The notes: generated from the letters alone by a model not told the origin. Positions 1 through 18,087 are shown, numbered from the stretch's first letter. The stretch is 64,000 bases of DNA from Neelides folsomi (GCA_034687125.1 JAQGBZ010000010.1:248001-312000); one strand, 5' to 3'. Numbers and translations: made by a program.

Positions 1-375
1 TTAAATACTACCTACAATGTGGTTTTTACATACTTAATAATATATTCTTATTTAATAACTTTTAAGATCAAGACTTAATTGCATAATGTATAATATTACG
101 AATTGAATTGATAAGATTACAATTAAATTATAATACTAATTATTCAGTAAAGAAAACAACTCTTCGATTTTACCTATAAAATGAAGGTTAAATCAAGAGT
201 AATTTTATTAACAGTTACAGGATAGTTGTAACATTTAACATATTCTGAATTTTTATTAATGAATTCTTACGATAAATACGTACATTTTTTACAATATAAT
301 AAAGCCTAATCAATTTCTTAATTAAATCCCTTTTGCCAAATAATATTTCTAATCATTGGTTGATTTTTATTGCAG

Positions 376-3300
376 GACCTGAATAAGCTTGGAAGATCGC
401 TGAATAGAGTAGTTATTGTTGATAATTCACCTGCATCTTACATCTTCCACCCGGTATGGTTTAATTTAATTCGAGTTTTTATATTTCAATTATAATTATA
501 ATTTCTGTTACTTTTTTGTTAACTTATTGATTGATGCTTAAAAGTTAAAAATGGGTGGTATACAAATAACCAACAATCAGAAAATATCTCTATTTCTTTT
601 CTAGATAAGTCATTTATTTTTTATGAATTATTTATGCAATAACTTTTTTATTGCAGAAAGAGAAACTATTTAACTTTAGTTGTTAAAAAGCGACTAATTC
701 ATAAAAATTACATAAACGTAAAATAATTTAATCAGCTATTTTTACAAATATTATTATTCACTCTTTCTGTTTACTGTTTCAAGGTTCAATCAATTGTACA
801 CTACCATGTTTGTCAGAGTCAAAAATTTTAAATGATAGTTTTACATTATTATATCTATTACATTATTTTTTTTATTCTATGAATGCTTGCTAAAATGTTT
901 ATTATTTGTTGTTTTTGCTATTTAAATTATTTTTGTAAATTATTCATTTCATGAAAGTCATGTCACTCCTTATTATTTTAAATTTCAATGTTCAAGGAAA
1001 ACTGACTAATTTTAGATTCTTATTCAAATATTTCAAAGAATTGTCGAATGTCATTCTGTAGGATCATATTTAACATAAGGAATATGAATTTGATATTTAT
1101 TCATTATTGATATTAGCTGTGGTTTTAAGTTTATATTTGTATTTTGAACAACAATAGTTATTTAATGAAATAACCCAAATAAGTATTTAGGAGTTTTAGG
1201 GCTATCCTTGAGTCTTAAAAAGAGATAAGAAAAAGATCAAATTAGAAGAGTTGTGTACTTATGGTTAGAAGTACAACTCAATGTGTGCTTTCACATATTA
1301 GCTTTAATTTAACAGTGAACCGATACAAAATTATATCTTCGTATCTTATTACTCCTTTTCTTTCATTAAATACAAATACCTTGGCCTCATATCTTAACCT
1401 AAGATTTTACGTCATTAAATTTACTTATAGTAAAACAGTATTCATTAAGCATAACTAATACTTTACAACCTTGAATTTTTTTATTTTAATAAACAATATT
1501 TTGCTTATAACAATTTGTTGGATTAGATATGCGACTTATTGTTAATGTTAGCTCTTGTTGCAATCAAGATGCATACTTAATTAGGTAGATTCATTTAGAA
1601 TTTAAGTCTATACTTATTCTTACAAATATCTTAAAGAGCTTCCATCGATGTTCCTAGAAATTTAATAATAAAAAAGGTGCAGGGAGGAAATAAGGGATGA
1701 AGCCGAGGAGGGGAATGAAAATCCCATGGTAGGGGGAAATGTAGGGGAAAGGTAAAAATAAATGTGATGGTGGCCGAGAAATTTCTCCCCCTTCGGGAAA
1801 CTCATGAAGAAATAAATGGGGATGTGCGAGGATTGGTATAAGGATTTAGAACCCGAAGGTTTCCTTCCGTTCTTTGGGGGAAATATTCTACCTTTGCTCT
1901 TCTTAGAAATGCCTTGACTATTTTAGCTTACCGTTTCTGAAACTTAAAGTTACATTTACTAAATTAGAAAGTATTTATACTAATTTTAGAAAATGTTTAA
2001 AATCCCCATATTGGTATTTACCACCATAAATTTCTATTTGTAATATTATATGATTTGAATTTTACTACATACTAATGTGGTTATAAATTATTTTTGATGC
2101 TTCCTCACTATCTGTAATATAGATTTTGTTTATAATATTTAACTGAACAAATATCCCAAAAATATTGATTGTGTGGTTTGAGCATTTTCTTAGTGTATTT
2201 GGGATGTTAGAGTATTCTGAGTGCATCGCTACTCTCCCGAAGCACATGAGGGGGGGAAAGCGGGTATTGTAACTAACGGGTTGGAAGGGAGAAATTCTTA
2301 TCCTCGTTCATACATCAAGTTGAACCTTGGGCGTTTAAACCTCCAGGAATGAACATGCATATAGTATCATATATGACCAAGATAGGGTCTTTATATCACC
2401 CATGAGTAGCTAGATGATCTTCTTGAGATGTAAGAGATGCAGATGTAGGGAGAGGGTTAAAATATCTTCTACCTCGTGCCCTCTATTTACCAACAACACA
2501 CTCCCCGACCGACTCCTATCCCACACACAACAGTGGAAGGAGTGAACGTCTTCTCGCATCTCGCAGCTAAACACGTTTCCTTCACCTTCTTACATTTAAC
2601 TTGAGTATTTATATCCTCTGCATCCAACAACTCCAGATGCAGAGCTTATAAACGGAGTTAAAGACACGTTCATCCATTCACATCGTGCAGGAGCGGAGAT
2701 TCCTCCCATATCATTTGAGATTCATGAGCTGAGTTCGTCCTCACGGTGGAGCTCGAGAGTATTATAACTTAAGAGTTAGATGTTGATACTCGTATAATGA
2801 ACTAAATCCCCTTGAAGAATATGTGTGGAGAAATGTCTCTTGTTGATAATGACTATAAACATGTGACATGTGAAGAAAATAAACTTCCTTGCATAAAAGT
2901 CACAGGATGCAATGTTCATTATTGGTTCTTGCGAACATATGAGTCACATCTCACCCTTATGAACACTTATGAATTTATTATGCACATCTAATTAACTTGG
3001 GGAGTTCAATGTTTAATGCTTTTATGTAAGCGTTGGAGGTAATACCTGAGTTAATACACCTTTAGGATGAACTCATTATAATCTGGTCTTGCTTTACACC
3101 ACCACCAATAATAAGCACTTGCATCAAATGAACGAATGAAAGTCTGATTATAGGACAATCATACGGAGTAATTATTTGATCCATTTTGATTGATACAATT
3201 CATTTCGATTGACAAATATGTTATGATCTTATGATACATTTGGATTTTGAACAGTTGGATTAAAGAGTTCAAACTGTTGTATTGAAACCAATGTTATACC

Positions 3301-5322
3301 AAAGTTTGGAAACGATTATTGATCCGATGCATGAAAGAATGATTGTGAGAAAATGCCCTTCCTGCTCGTGCCCCAATCCAAGTTCCCTTCAAAGTGCACA
3401 GGAGGAAAAAGTCTCCCCTAGTATGCTATTTGGCTACCGCTTTCCTCACCCTCCGCTCCGTTTTAATACTTCCAACATGCGAAGAAAGGATGAGGGTTAT
3501 ATCACACATTCCTCCTATCTAAATACTACCTTTTACATCTCTACTCCTTCCGTGTACGGAAATGCATGCACACACATTTGGTAATATCTATAATGAGGAA
3601 AATAGAAGCTCGTGTATGTGTGATTTGGTACACATGAACATGATATGAGTGTGTGTGTCCTTTAAGCTCTCATATCATACGAATGTATGGATAAAACGAC
3701 GGTTTTTTTCTTTTCCTTTTGACTTCGAATCCTACTTACCTAATCCACATCACCATGTGTATTTTCATCATAAGGGAGAAGTATTTATGTCGTTGATAGA
3801 ATGGAGTAAACACATTCTCCACTCCCTTCTTTTACACAGTCATCCGAGTTTGAAATGCTCTATTAATCATTTTTTCACTCATTCTATATTTATTCACTCC
3901 AAATTATGGAGAAGGGGAAAATGTTTTTCACTAAATCCCTTTACAGGCATTTTTATGAACGAACTCACTTGAGCAACTTTGGCTATTTCTTAGACTTTGG
4001 AATGGGAATCACTGTTAATCAGTCAATGGGCATTTCAATTTCTTTCATCTTTTCTCAACTTTGATATCGTTATTCAATTATGATTTAATTTCCTTTTGCG
4101 AAATACGAATCGAGAACGGTTGCTTTTGCATGTTTATATAATGCAAATGTAGGTATATGGTACCTATGCAATGATTCTGGGTACTTAATGGTTTTTGAAT
4201 TGATAAGTGTGAGGATATAAAATGTAAAATGGTGCATTAAAATGTTCATATGGGTCAAAAGGGACAGGATGTGAGGAATCATTTACTTTTTCCATTCTAT
4301 TTAGTATGTTTGACGTATTTAAATTGACACGTATGCAAGTTGACGATAATTCGGCAGGCCTTGAGAAGAGTTAGACAGATTCGAAGAATCGATATAATAA
4401 TTTTTACTCTTTACGTTTTTTTATCATTAAAATATTCATAATTATATGCAAATAGAATAAAAAATATTTTAAACTAGATTTTCCTCAGTAAGCCAATTCC
4501 ATCATTTTTATGTTGTTTTAAATATAATATTGACATTCAACAAATGTGTTGGCCTAATACACAATTAAGTATTTCAGAGCGATAAAGACATGAGGTTATA
4601 CTGATAAATTTTATTTATAATGAAAAGAACACTTTATATGTTGCTTACAATCAATGCATGTAATTACATATTTGTGTATACGTAATGATATACCAATATT
4701 AAGTATTTATTAAAGCAGCCTTGAAACTGATAAATGTAAAAGTAAGGTAGTAAAATATAAATAAAACTTGTAATGAGAGTTTCAACGTCTTGTAATTTCC
4801 CTTTCAAAGGAGTACATAAGTCAAGGTAGTGTATGGAGAGGGTGATATGAAGAAGAGGGGTTGTGACTTTTATTTGACTTTGAAACAAGTTTTGGAAGAA
4901 GTGAATACAAAAGCGTACGCGTAGAAATACAATTCCTCATTTCTTTAAATAAATTGGTTCTTGATGAGTCGATGACTCGGTTGAGGGTCGTTGGAAGTAC
5001 AGGAGGGAATTGGCCTCTTCATAATGATGAGACGATGAGATTGGAAAGAAAGAGAGAGAGTGTATCTTATCAGAGGAGGCACGAGGGCGTGAAGGAGGTG
5101 AAGGCCTAATGTTCCTTTTCTATTTTTCTGTAGGACAACGCTGTTCCGGTGGCGAGTTGGTTTGATGACTCAACCGACACAGAGCTCCTTTATTTGATCC
5201 CTTTCTTCGAGCGTCTTGCCAATGTGGATAATGTCTATCAAGTCCTACGGAACTCGAACCATCCCTTCAACAACCTCGCATCCTCTCACTCGTCGGCCAA
5301 GGAGAGTGAAAACGAGCCTTGA
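376..5322 (+). CDS. CTDSP: CTD small phosphatase (SCP/CTDSP-like), C-terminal two exons
   Basis: Two exons, 376-453 and 5134-5322, join in phase 0 across a 4.7 kb intron with AG/GT borders. They encode the last 88 residues of an FCP1/SCP-type HAD phosphatase. The first exon carries the HAD loop [15 protein letters not shown], whose DN pair belongs to the metal-binding end of the active site. The second exon carries [11 protein letters not shown], then [15 protein letters not shown], the standard end of the SCP catalytic fold. A short serine-rich tail ends in ENEP and a TGA stop. The family dephosphorylates phosphoserines, for example in the RNA polymerase II C-terminal domain, and several members silence neuronal genes. 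The catalytic DxDxT motif and all earlier exons lie left of the window. AATAAA follows the stop closely. The family call is firm; which SCP paralog it is cannot be told from this part. Confidence 0.9.
454..5133 (+). other. Long intron of the CTDSP-like gene
   Basis: This is a 4.7 kb intron from GTATGG at 454 to TTCTGTAG ending at 5133. It is AT-rich in its first 1.6 kb and more mixed later. I see no exon of a recognisable family in it on either strand; the ORFs of up to 107 codons at 3.2-4.0 kb have no domain and no protein-like character. Its size relative to most other introns here would leave room for regulatory elements or an alternative exon, but I can point to none. Confidence 0.5.
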
Positions 5323-5353
5323 CATACGACCGTGCCTTCGCTTTCGGAATTTT

Positions 5354-5359
5354 AATAAA
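5354..5359 (+). terminator. Poly(A) signal of the CTDSP-like gene
   Basis: AATAAA starts 32 bases after the TGA stop at 5320-5322. It is the first such hexamer downstream on this strand and would give a 3' UTR of roughly 50-60 bases. Cleavage there would leave about 450 bases before the proposed E75 distal promoter. Confidence 0.5.
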
Positions 5360-5840
5360 TACGACCCTTTTATATATACCAAATCATTTGGGTGTGAATC
5401 GAAATCATTTTATGCGATTGGCCGTAAGGGCCATGAACAAGGGGGCGGAGGGGTTGGAGAGACGCCACCTTCTTCGTCTTCCCTTCTCCGGGCATTACTC
5501 TCTCCTTCATACGCAGTTAATTGGGGAAGGAGCTGAAGGGCCTTCGAAGGGCACAGTGGGTCAATGACGGTTAGCGAAGGACCGCGAAGGACTCGGAACT
5601 GCGTATTTGGAATGCATATCTAATATCTATATATTATTGGTATGGGGCTGGATGGAACTGGCGGAGGGGTATAATGTAGTATACATAGTAGTATGTGAAG
5701 GAGGGCTGGTAACGAAGATGATTGTTACACTGCAAAAACGCGATGTGGGTGAGTCGAGTCTGGAGTCTTTGGCCTGCTCAAGGCCTGGCGTGCGCCGTAG
5801 AATTTAGTGTCAGTGGGAAAGCTATGCTTGAACTTGAACT

Positions 5841-5874
5841 TCAGTCGGTCTCGAAAATCTCTCCAGTGTAGTCG
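5841..5874 (+). promoter_or_regulatory. Candidate Inr + DPE core promoter for the distal E75 first exon
   Basis: The arthropod initiator consensus TCAGTC is at 5841-5846. If its A at 5843 is +1, then AGTCG occupies exactly +28 to +32 (5870-5874), matching the downstream promoter element consensus RGWYV at the required spacing. The ATG of the candidate exon follows 75 bases after +1. No TATA box lies at -30. Both motifs are short and the spacing match is the strongest argument. This is an inference from sequence only. Confidence 0.45.
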
Positions 5875-5917
5875 GGAGGCTTTCCACACACTCCGGTTTA
5901 CCTACCTTGGAATCATC

Positions 5918-5978
5918 ATGAGCGAGTTCCGGGCACCCTTGCCGCCCGGGAACCCTTCGAACCCTTTGCCCCTACTAG
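5918..5978 (+). CDS. E75: Candidate distal alternative first coding exon of E75
   Basis: An ATG at 5918 with A at -3 opens 20 codons (MSEFRAPLPPGNPSNPLPLL) plus one base, ending at CTAG|GTGAGT, a near-perfect splice donor. Phase 1 is exactly what the E75 DNA-binding exon at 13241 needs, and the joined codon would read Glu before FDGTT. The exon sits just downstream of an Inr/DPE match. E75 loci in insects use several promoters and first exons for one common receptor body, so a distal exon is expected. The peptide itself is short, proline-rich and not recognisable. The exon could instead be chance or belong to a non-coding transcript. Confidence 0.4.
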
Positions 5979-8900
5979 GTGAGTCCTTTTTCGCTTTCAC
6001 CTTTCTTTTCTCGCAGGGTCCCTTTCCCTTTGGCCCTTTCACCCCTCAGTAGGCCTTCGGGCCACTGGCGCTCAGCACACATCTATATAGGGAAAGTACC
6101 CCGAATGCATCCTTCTCCCCTCGCTCGACGGCCGGCGGAGTTTTGAGCATTGAGGAGGGTGTTTCCATGGGAACTCTCCCCTCTGCCAAAGGAGGGTTGC
6201 CCGGTTGCCCGAATTCGGTTCGGCTCTTTTACCCTTCGTCTCCGACTCCCTCGCACGTGCGTGTGTGGCCGGAGAGAATGCAGTTTAATTTGGGAGTGTA
6301 GAAATTTCCCCTTCTTCCTTTAGCTCCTTGGCCCTCCCTTGGCTCCCTCCCGGGTTCACACACCCCGGAGGAGAGGGGGAGAGCGGGCAGGAGGGAGGAT
6401 ATGCCATACATAACACCACGCCGGAGAGGGAACGTTGGAGAGATAGGAGGGTGGGTAGACCAAATTTCCACTCACTTTCAGAGAGCTCTCCTTGGCTCTC
6501 AAGGGCAGAAGTTCTTTGCTCTCTGGCTCACTAGAACACCCCGCACCTTCCCGGCCCCTCCACCCGGGGCCGGGTGGGATGCGAAACAAACACAGCCCCA
6601 ATCCATGGTCCAGCATCCAATACCACACACATGGTGTACCTAATCTACCTGTCCTTCCAGCCCCCTCCCCTATCTCTTCATGGAGAATCTACCTATTTAT
6701 CGTCCTTTATTACGTAAAGTGGGCGCATGAAGAAGAATATTTGTTTCAGTCCCCCTCATTACTCTTTTACACCACCCAGCTCACCCAAGTATATTTATAC
6801 CCAAATGATGATATGGGGAAGTTATCTATCCCCATATGCTCCTCTCGTGCACACTGACAGAAATGAAAAAGGGATGCATTGAGAGAGTCATTTGAATAAC
6901 TGAGAGGACGACAAAAGCTCATGCATTTGTTTGTGATTTAGGTATGCATATATAGTTATAAATTCAAGTTTCACATTACACTCGTGCCCTCATGCCTTCA
7001 TTAAGCGAGACTAAATGCCTCCCACAAGTTCTCCTTTTACAGTCGACGAAGAAAACAAATGTCCAACTTTTCTTTTCTACAACTGACGATTATAGTTTCC
7101 CTTATAAAGCCCATAGTCGGCTACGAAAGCCACATTGATATTACCAAACGATGATGCCCTCAAACCTATTCACCATAAAGTAAAACTCGGCTAGTAAAAA
7201 GGAAAGAGTTAAGAAATTCGTCCATGGGTGTAGACCAGACAGGGACGCCTGTATAAATGTATTACAAATAGTTTCTCTAAAAATAAAGAGTAAAAATTTT
7301 ACAACCCTCTGCTCTGATATCCCAAGTGTAAGGTTGGTTTGAAATTCTAAAAATGTGTGTTTAGAAAATAAGCAAAGGCTACCTAGATCTACTTCCCTTC
7401 TTTCAATGGCCCGTGTCTCGTGTTTGGCTGGAGAAGTTTCCCTTTCAACCATCGTCTACCCATCCGCACATTCAACTCGTTTAAATATACACTCAGGGCC
7501 TCCATCCTTCAGATACATAATTCATTCTTCATGCTCACGCTCTTTATCAAACTAATAAAAATCGACATTGAAAGTGTTTTCAACATCGAATTCACTCCAT
7601 AAGAAATTAACGAAATTGTAGGGAGCTTTATAATTAAATTGATATATTGGTTGACTTCAATATTTAACTTTAATTGGACGGGTTGTAATTGGACAAATAA
7701 CAGTAGTAATTGTTTCATTGATTTAAAGTCCATCAACTTCCTACAATTAAAAATAACGAATGAAGGAAGTTGGAGAATGTTGTGAAGTTTACTCATTGAC
7801 TCCCTCCCTTCTGGCCATGGAGCATAGGGAGGATTTGTTTGAGAGAAACTGAAAGCGATTCCCCCCCCAAAGTCTCACTTTGCCTCATCCCAACGACAAA
7901 TTCCCTGCATGCTGAAATGCACAGGGAGTTCTCTCATTCTCTTTGTGTGGAATTCAGCTCATGCATCTTTCTTTTCCCATCTTGTATGTGTCTACCTGAT
8001 GGGAGGGAACTTGTGCAATGATGTTGTATTGCATTCAAGTCTGCAACGCATAGAATCTCATCACATCATTGTAGGACAATGTACTTATCAATTTGCTAAT
8101 GAGCTAATGACCCATTAAATTCATTTTCCTCTTTTGGGACTCGGAAAATAAATAACCATCACCGAATTTGCATCGTGGATTAATTATGTACAATGTACTA
8201 CAAGAATTATTAATACCCAAATAAGCCGATAATAATGTTAAATTTAAATAAATAAGTTGTTGATATTTATATAAGCACGCAGGTTATTCATGCATTGGAG
8301 ATTTATTTCATGACTCAACTTGTCAACCTGTTAACCCGAAATTCATGTCTTGGAATTAAATATTTCTTTTAACTGACACGCGGAAGAATGAAGGAAAGTA
8401 GCAATTAATTGAAGAAAGAGTTTATTGAGAGTTGTTCCTCAAAAGAAAAAATATATTTAGGGCTCTGTTAATCAATTGACACATTTGTGTAAGTAAGTAG
8501 GTGGAGAATTAATTCTAAACTTCAATTTCGCTATCCTAGCCGCATTTCGCTCAACGAGGTGTTGAGGGGATGAGGCCCTGAGTATTGGTTAGAATGTCGG
8601 GGTTATTGGACGAGGAGGTCAAGTGAAGCAAGTGAATCCCTTCGTCATAAGCTGAAGTTTGTAAGACCATTTGCAACATGTGGTAGGTAATGGGCCGGTC
8701 AAATGGTCATTAGAGGGAATCGGTCAAGAAAGAGAGCGGAGAGCGAATATTATGACATGAAGGTGTTGGTGGCATGGGTGAGGAAAGTAAAGTTTTTTAC
8801 CCTCTCAACATACTAGACTACATGTCTTGTGTCACTATCTCGACTCTGGGCCAAGTGGAGCCTCGGCCTCTCTGTGAGACATGTATGTAAGTAGGATCAG

Positions 8901-9059
8901 AGACAGGCGAGATAAGGCCGTGGGTTGAAGGAAGAGAACTGCGCTACTCTCACTTTTACCTCCCCCCAACTTGCCTCAGTTTGGAAGTTGAACAAGAGCG
9001 TAGCACACGTGTTTCTCTTCTCTTCTCCACGACTAGTCTTCCCCAGAGGGACACTCGAC

Positions 9060-9147
9060 ATGACTGTCGAAAACGGGAGCGACTCGGGGTGTGACTCCGA
9101 CTCCGACACCTCTCAAGCGGACTCACTCCTTGGGAGGGTCCTTGCAG
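9060..9147 (+). CDS. E75: Candidate middle alternative first coding exon of E75
   Basis: An ATG at 9060 opens 29 codons plus one base, ending at CTTGCAG|GTCTGG. The peptide is strongly acidic and serine-rich (NGSDSGCDSDSDTSQAD), a composition common in receptor A/B activation regions. The donor leaves phase 1, so the exon can join the DNA-binding exon at 13241 in frame. A TCAGTT initiator-like hexamer lies 82 bases before the ATG, but the sequence at +28 is not a good downstream element. The frame is open upstream to an earlier ATG near 8925. I infer an alternative E75 start; the peptide alone is not diagnostic. Confidence 0.35.
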
Positions 9148-12100
9148 GTCTGGCCCTTTAAAATTATCTCGAACACACCACCGTTCCTCACCTACTTTTC
9201 AATTCCTCTATAGTTCATTCACTCCTTGCGTGCACAACACAAAGGCTCATATTGGGGATTAATAGTGTGAGGGTGGGGAGGGACTTAAGGGCCATTCATT
9301 CCAAGGGTTCAACGGGGCATGAGGTTGAATAGGGGGAGGCAGCCTTGAGGGACGGGAGATGAATAGAACGTGCGGGAGGAGAAGTGGGTCGGTCACCGAA
9401 CTCTAGAGCATTGTCCTACATTCTCCCTCTGATGTAACGCATTCACTCTCTACATACTCTCTCCTCCTCTATCTCTCTCCTATACCAATTGAACCAACAC
9501 AAGTCCTCGTCCCTTCTCCCTTCATGGACAAAAAATGATGGAACTTCCCTGGGCCCACATCCTGTTGCCATTTGTGTCTCTCCCTACTTATCACTCCGGC
9601 TACTTATTCCGACTTTTATGCTACTTTTATCTCTCAATGCGAGTTCATGGACTACTAAAGTATCTCTTCACCATAACTTAAATGTTCTCATTTAAAATCA
9701 GAATAAATTGAGCTCCTTGAATGCATAGCTTTCCTCAACTAATATTCCATTGGAAAACATTCTGAAGATTCAATTTTAATATTTCCCAATTTATGATGAT
9801 CTAGTGATAAGTCAGATAGTACATGATAATATTGAAACCTTTCCATTGTCCCAATTCCAATCTTGACATGGTGGATTAAGTGAGCAATAATGCTAACTCC
9901 TAATTATGAGATGACTCGAGATGGGCTATGAATGTTTTGAGCAAATGATGTAAGCCGATTTGACCCACCCCATTTGTATATATGAGTATAGCATACGAGA
10001 GTGGGTTCTTTCTGTGCTGAGGAAATGAGAATATCGGCCAATGTACGATAAGTGTGTCAGAGTGTCTGTAACCTCAAAGTAGGACAGAGGTCTATCTCTC
10101 TTTCACTCTGCCCTCTCTCCCATCTCACAACGCCTCTACGCAAGACTCCCTTTAACACTACTGAACTTCTCTGAGTCCAAGGAACGAAGGCCCTTTACCC
10201 GCTTTCAGACTTCCGCCTCCCGAATGCATTGCAACGGCCGAGAGATCCAAATCGGTCGAACTTGATTACCTTAAAGGCGATAAGGTCTACCAGGCCAAAT
10301 AGGAGTCAGAAAACTTTGCCATCTGATATTTAATATTTTGGACTTTGCACACACTCGCACTTACTCCATGCAATGCCCCTTTAGCTTCTAACTTTACTCA
10401 ATAATAACCAAATGTGTAAACACATTCTTGCATTCTTTAAACATCGTTTATTTAATTTTATTATTAGAATCTGCATATAAAAGATACTCGAGTATTTTTG
10501 CTCTTTTGGAGCCTTTGCTCCTCAACACTCTTTGTCAGTCTCTTGTTTATCACTTAAACATTTCATACTTTTTATGAGCCATTTAAAATTTTATTATATG
10601 GAAATATGCTTACTCCTCTCGACCTTTCAGTTCCACATTCATAATAGTAATTTGGATCTTCATTGATGGGTTTAAAGGCATTGAGACAAATAAAACCACC
10701 AGAGAGGAATGAACCCTGGATTCAAATTTGAAAATCGATATTCTTCCAGATAGAGCTTGGCCTCCTTTGAGGTCCTCTGAGAGAGAAGAGAGAAGAACGG
10801 GAGATAAAGGGTCATTAATATGGGGTTTAAACCTAATTGGAATAGGAAGTGATAAATGTGGAGCACCTTGTTCATATTGATAAGAATAGGGAGATGCCGA
10901 GGAAATGCTCTTGGTTGAATTCACTCGGGATTGGAGAGAGGTAAAGTGAGACATATAGGGAGTTTGAAGGAGAATCTTTAGGGAGAATTCCCAAGTTGTT
11001 CGGAGTGGAAAGGTGAGTGTCTTGTATGTAGGCGGATTGATGGAAAGGGTTAGAAGAAAGTAGTGGGTTGCCCCGTGCGTGGCGATGTGCAGAAAGTGTT
11101 GGGGGCATCTGACGGAGTCGGGTGCGCGGAAGGATAACGTGTCCTCACCAAAGAGAGTCCAATGACCGGTTTGTAGGTTAGAGACGGCTTTCCTACTCCA
11201 CTTTTTACTCTTACCTAAGGTATTACTTCACGAGGGAGTCGTCCACCCTCCAGCACCCACCAGCGAGATGAAGTCCACGAACCTACCCGACTCTCCCATT
11301 CACACAGGACATTACTCTCTCAATAGACAAACACCCAATGGTCCCCACACACACACACATTTTAATCATCCATCAAAGTTCATTCCGATCGAGGGAAAAA
11401 TACCGATATGTACGCATGGGCCCTAATTACTATGCAATAGTTGACAAAATCTCTCATTTTTATCAATTTCTACATTCATGAGCATTGATGGTGAGGGTTG
11501 GGAGGAAAAGTATGTATGCCAACTGTTGCCAACTATGATATGAGGTTAATAGCTCCAAATAACTGGAATGAACTCTACACGTAATCTCGGCTTCCAGAGA
11601 TTGAACTCTCGGTTTTTGACTTTCCTCCCAATCAACTCTTCCCACCTTGCTGAGTATTTATGTAGTATTATATGGGCATAAGTACAATATTTGCACATTA
11701 TCTCACCTTACACTTTACACCTTTCCGCGCACTCGATGTTAATCACCCAAAGCTCTCTTGTGCAAAGTGTGGTTTATTTATCGTGCAAATATTCTTGAGG
11801 AATTACACAAGGGTCATCGTAACTATCATTGGATTTAAATGGTCCAATCTTGTGAACTTTGCATTGGGATGGATCCTTGACCGGGAAAAAAGGTCCTTCC
11901 ACTCTTCCAGTCAAATGGCGTTCCAATTGAATGGAATTGTCTTGGGGCTCTTGAGCTCCGCTGCCTCCCTCAATATGAACCATCAAAAGGGTGGTGTATG
12001 GATACATGATGTAATTAGAGTAATTGTGCATATGACTAAGGGACTGAATGGGAAACCCGTTCTTTTTATGTGTAATGTAGAGGAATGTGTTGGGGGTAAA

Positions 12101-12243
12101 AGATGGGTCAGTGTCCTGTGATACTTGTGATATTTAGTAGATTGAGGTTGCCCGTTGAGAGGAGGAAGGAAGGGGTATATAGGAAAGTGTATGGGGGAGG
12201 AGGAGCTTGTAGAGTAAGTCAGTGGCCAAGGCTAACGAGAGAA

Positions 12244-12262
12244 CACTGACTCGGAGTCAGTG
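12244..12262. repeat. Perfect 9-bp palindrome upstream of E75
   Basis: CACTGACTC-G-GAGTCAGTG is a perfect inverted repeat with a one-base centre, about 670 bases before the proximal E75 ATG. It contains two outward-facing GAGTCA half-sites that resemble a nuclear-receptor or AP-1 half-site. The arrangement is everted, not the inverted repeat with one-base spacing typical of ecdysone response elements. Confidence 0.5.
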
Positions 12263-12931
12263 AACTAAACTCCCACCTTCGTCACTTCTCATCCGTACGT
12301 AGTCCCCTTCCCCACTTCTCTCTGTTTACAATTACATGAGAAGTAGCCGAAGGAAAAGTAGGAGCGATAATCTCGAAAGTGAATACCCTCCAACCCTCCT
12401 TCCTGCTTTCAGTTCAATCCCCTCGCCCACTCACTCCCATGGCCCTTCAAATGCCCAAAGTAGAGCTCCTCCAGGAGCCCTTGGTGAAGGGAAAGGTGAA
12501 GGCGACGAAGGGACGGACAAGGACGAGTAACTCGACCCGACCATTAAATGTCTATTTGGGCAACCCTTTCATATTTCTATTATTGGAAGGGTCCTTGGAA
12601 ATGAAAGTGGAGTAGCTGGAAATAAAGGCCAAGGGGCAAAGGTACCTGAAGATACCAGGCGGAATGATATGCACGGGAGGGATAGGGATGGATATATGGA
12701 GTCAGCAGCCTTGGCTCCAGTTGCCCGATCTTGCAACTCTGAATGGCTCTTTGAAGGTTATGAGGTTTAACGGCCTCGGAGCCATCAACCTCTCTCGCCT
12801 CTCAGTACAATTCAATGCCATGACCATTTTCTGGCTCAGAAAGTGAGAGTTCTTCTGCCGGGAAACATCTCCAGTCTTTCCAGCACACATTCACCATACC
12901 TCTCCATACATTTAACCATCTCTCTTTTGAG

Positions 12932-17904
<4,973 letters not shown>

Positions 17905-17931
17905 GCCTGTACATTTTTAGACTTAGACCTC

Positions 17932-17937
17932 AATAAA
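17932..17937 (+). terminator. Poly(A) signal of E75
   Basis: AATAAA lies 27 bases after the E75 stop codon (17902-17904) and is followed by a T-rich, GT-containing stretch (CTTGTCTTTTTGGTGT). This would give a very short 3' UTR of about 50 bases; longer forms using later signals cannot be excluded. Confidence 0.55.
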
Positions 17938-18087
17938 GCTACTCTTGTCTTTTTGGTGTATAAATTTATATACGATTGTCCTTCACTTGCATCATATGGA
18001 CTCTTCTTCTCCGCATTAACCATCCTAATCAATTCATCTCACTTACGTTGAGCAGGGAAATAGTTTCAATGAAGCGTAGTTCATTTC

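Larger units (their letters stand above)
5323..12931 (+). other. E75 upstream region
   Basis: About 7.6 kb between the phosphatase stop and the proximal E75 start. Apart from the phosphatase 3' end and the two candidate first exons I find no supportable gene. ORFs of 60-149 codons here lack domains and paired splice sites. The stretch 5.4-6.7 kb is GC-richer than its surroundings, and 12.1-12.3 kb holds an imperfect promoter-like cluster with a perfect 9-bp palindrome. It is best read as the promoter and enhancer region of E75. Confidence 0.45.

Noticed and set aside
11346-11359. (CA)7 and similar CA runs (14256, 58891, 61874) as functional elements
   Set aside because: Short common microsatellites without positional relation to genes.
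11672-12121. 149-codon plus-strand ORF between the E75 candidate exons
   Set aside because: No domain, no family resemblance and no compatible donor to join E75. A competing minus-strand ORF overlaps it.
12175-12224. TATATA at 12176 with TCAGTG at 12219 as an E75 TATA/Inr promoter
   Set aside because: The spacing from TATA to the initiator A is about 45 bases, too long for a standard pair, and nothing fits a downstream element at +28.
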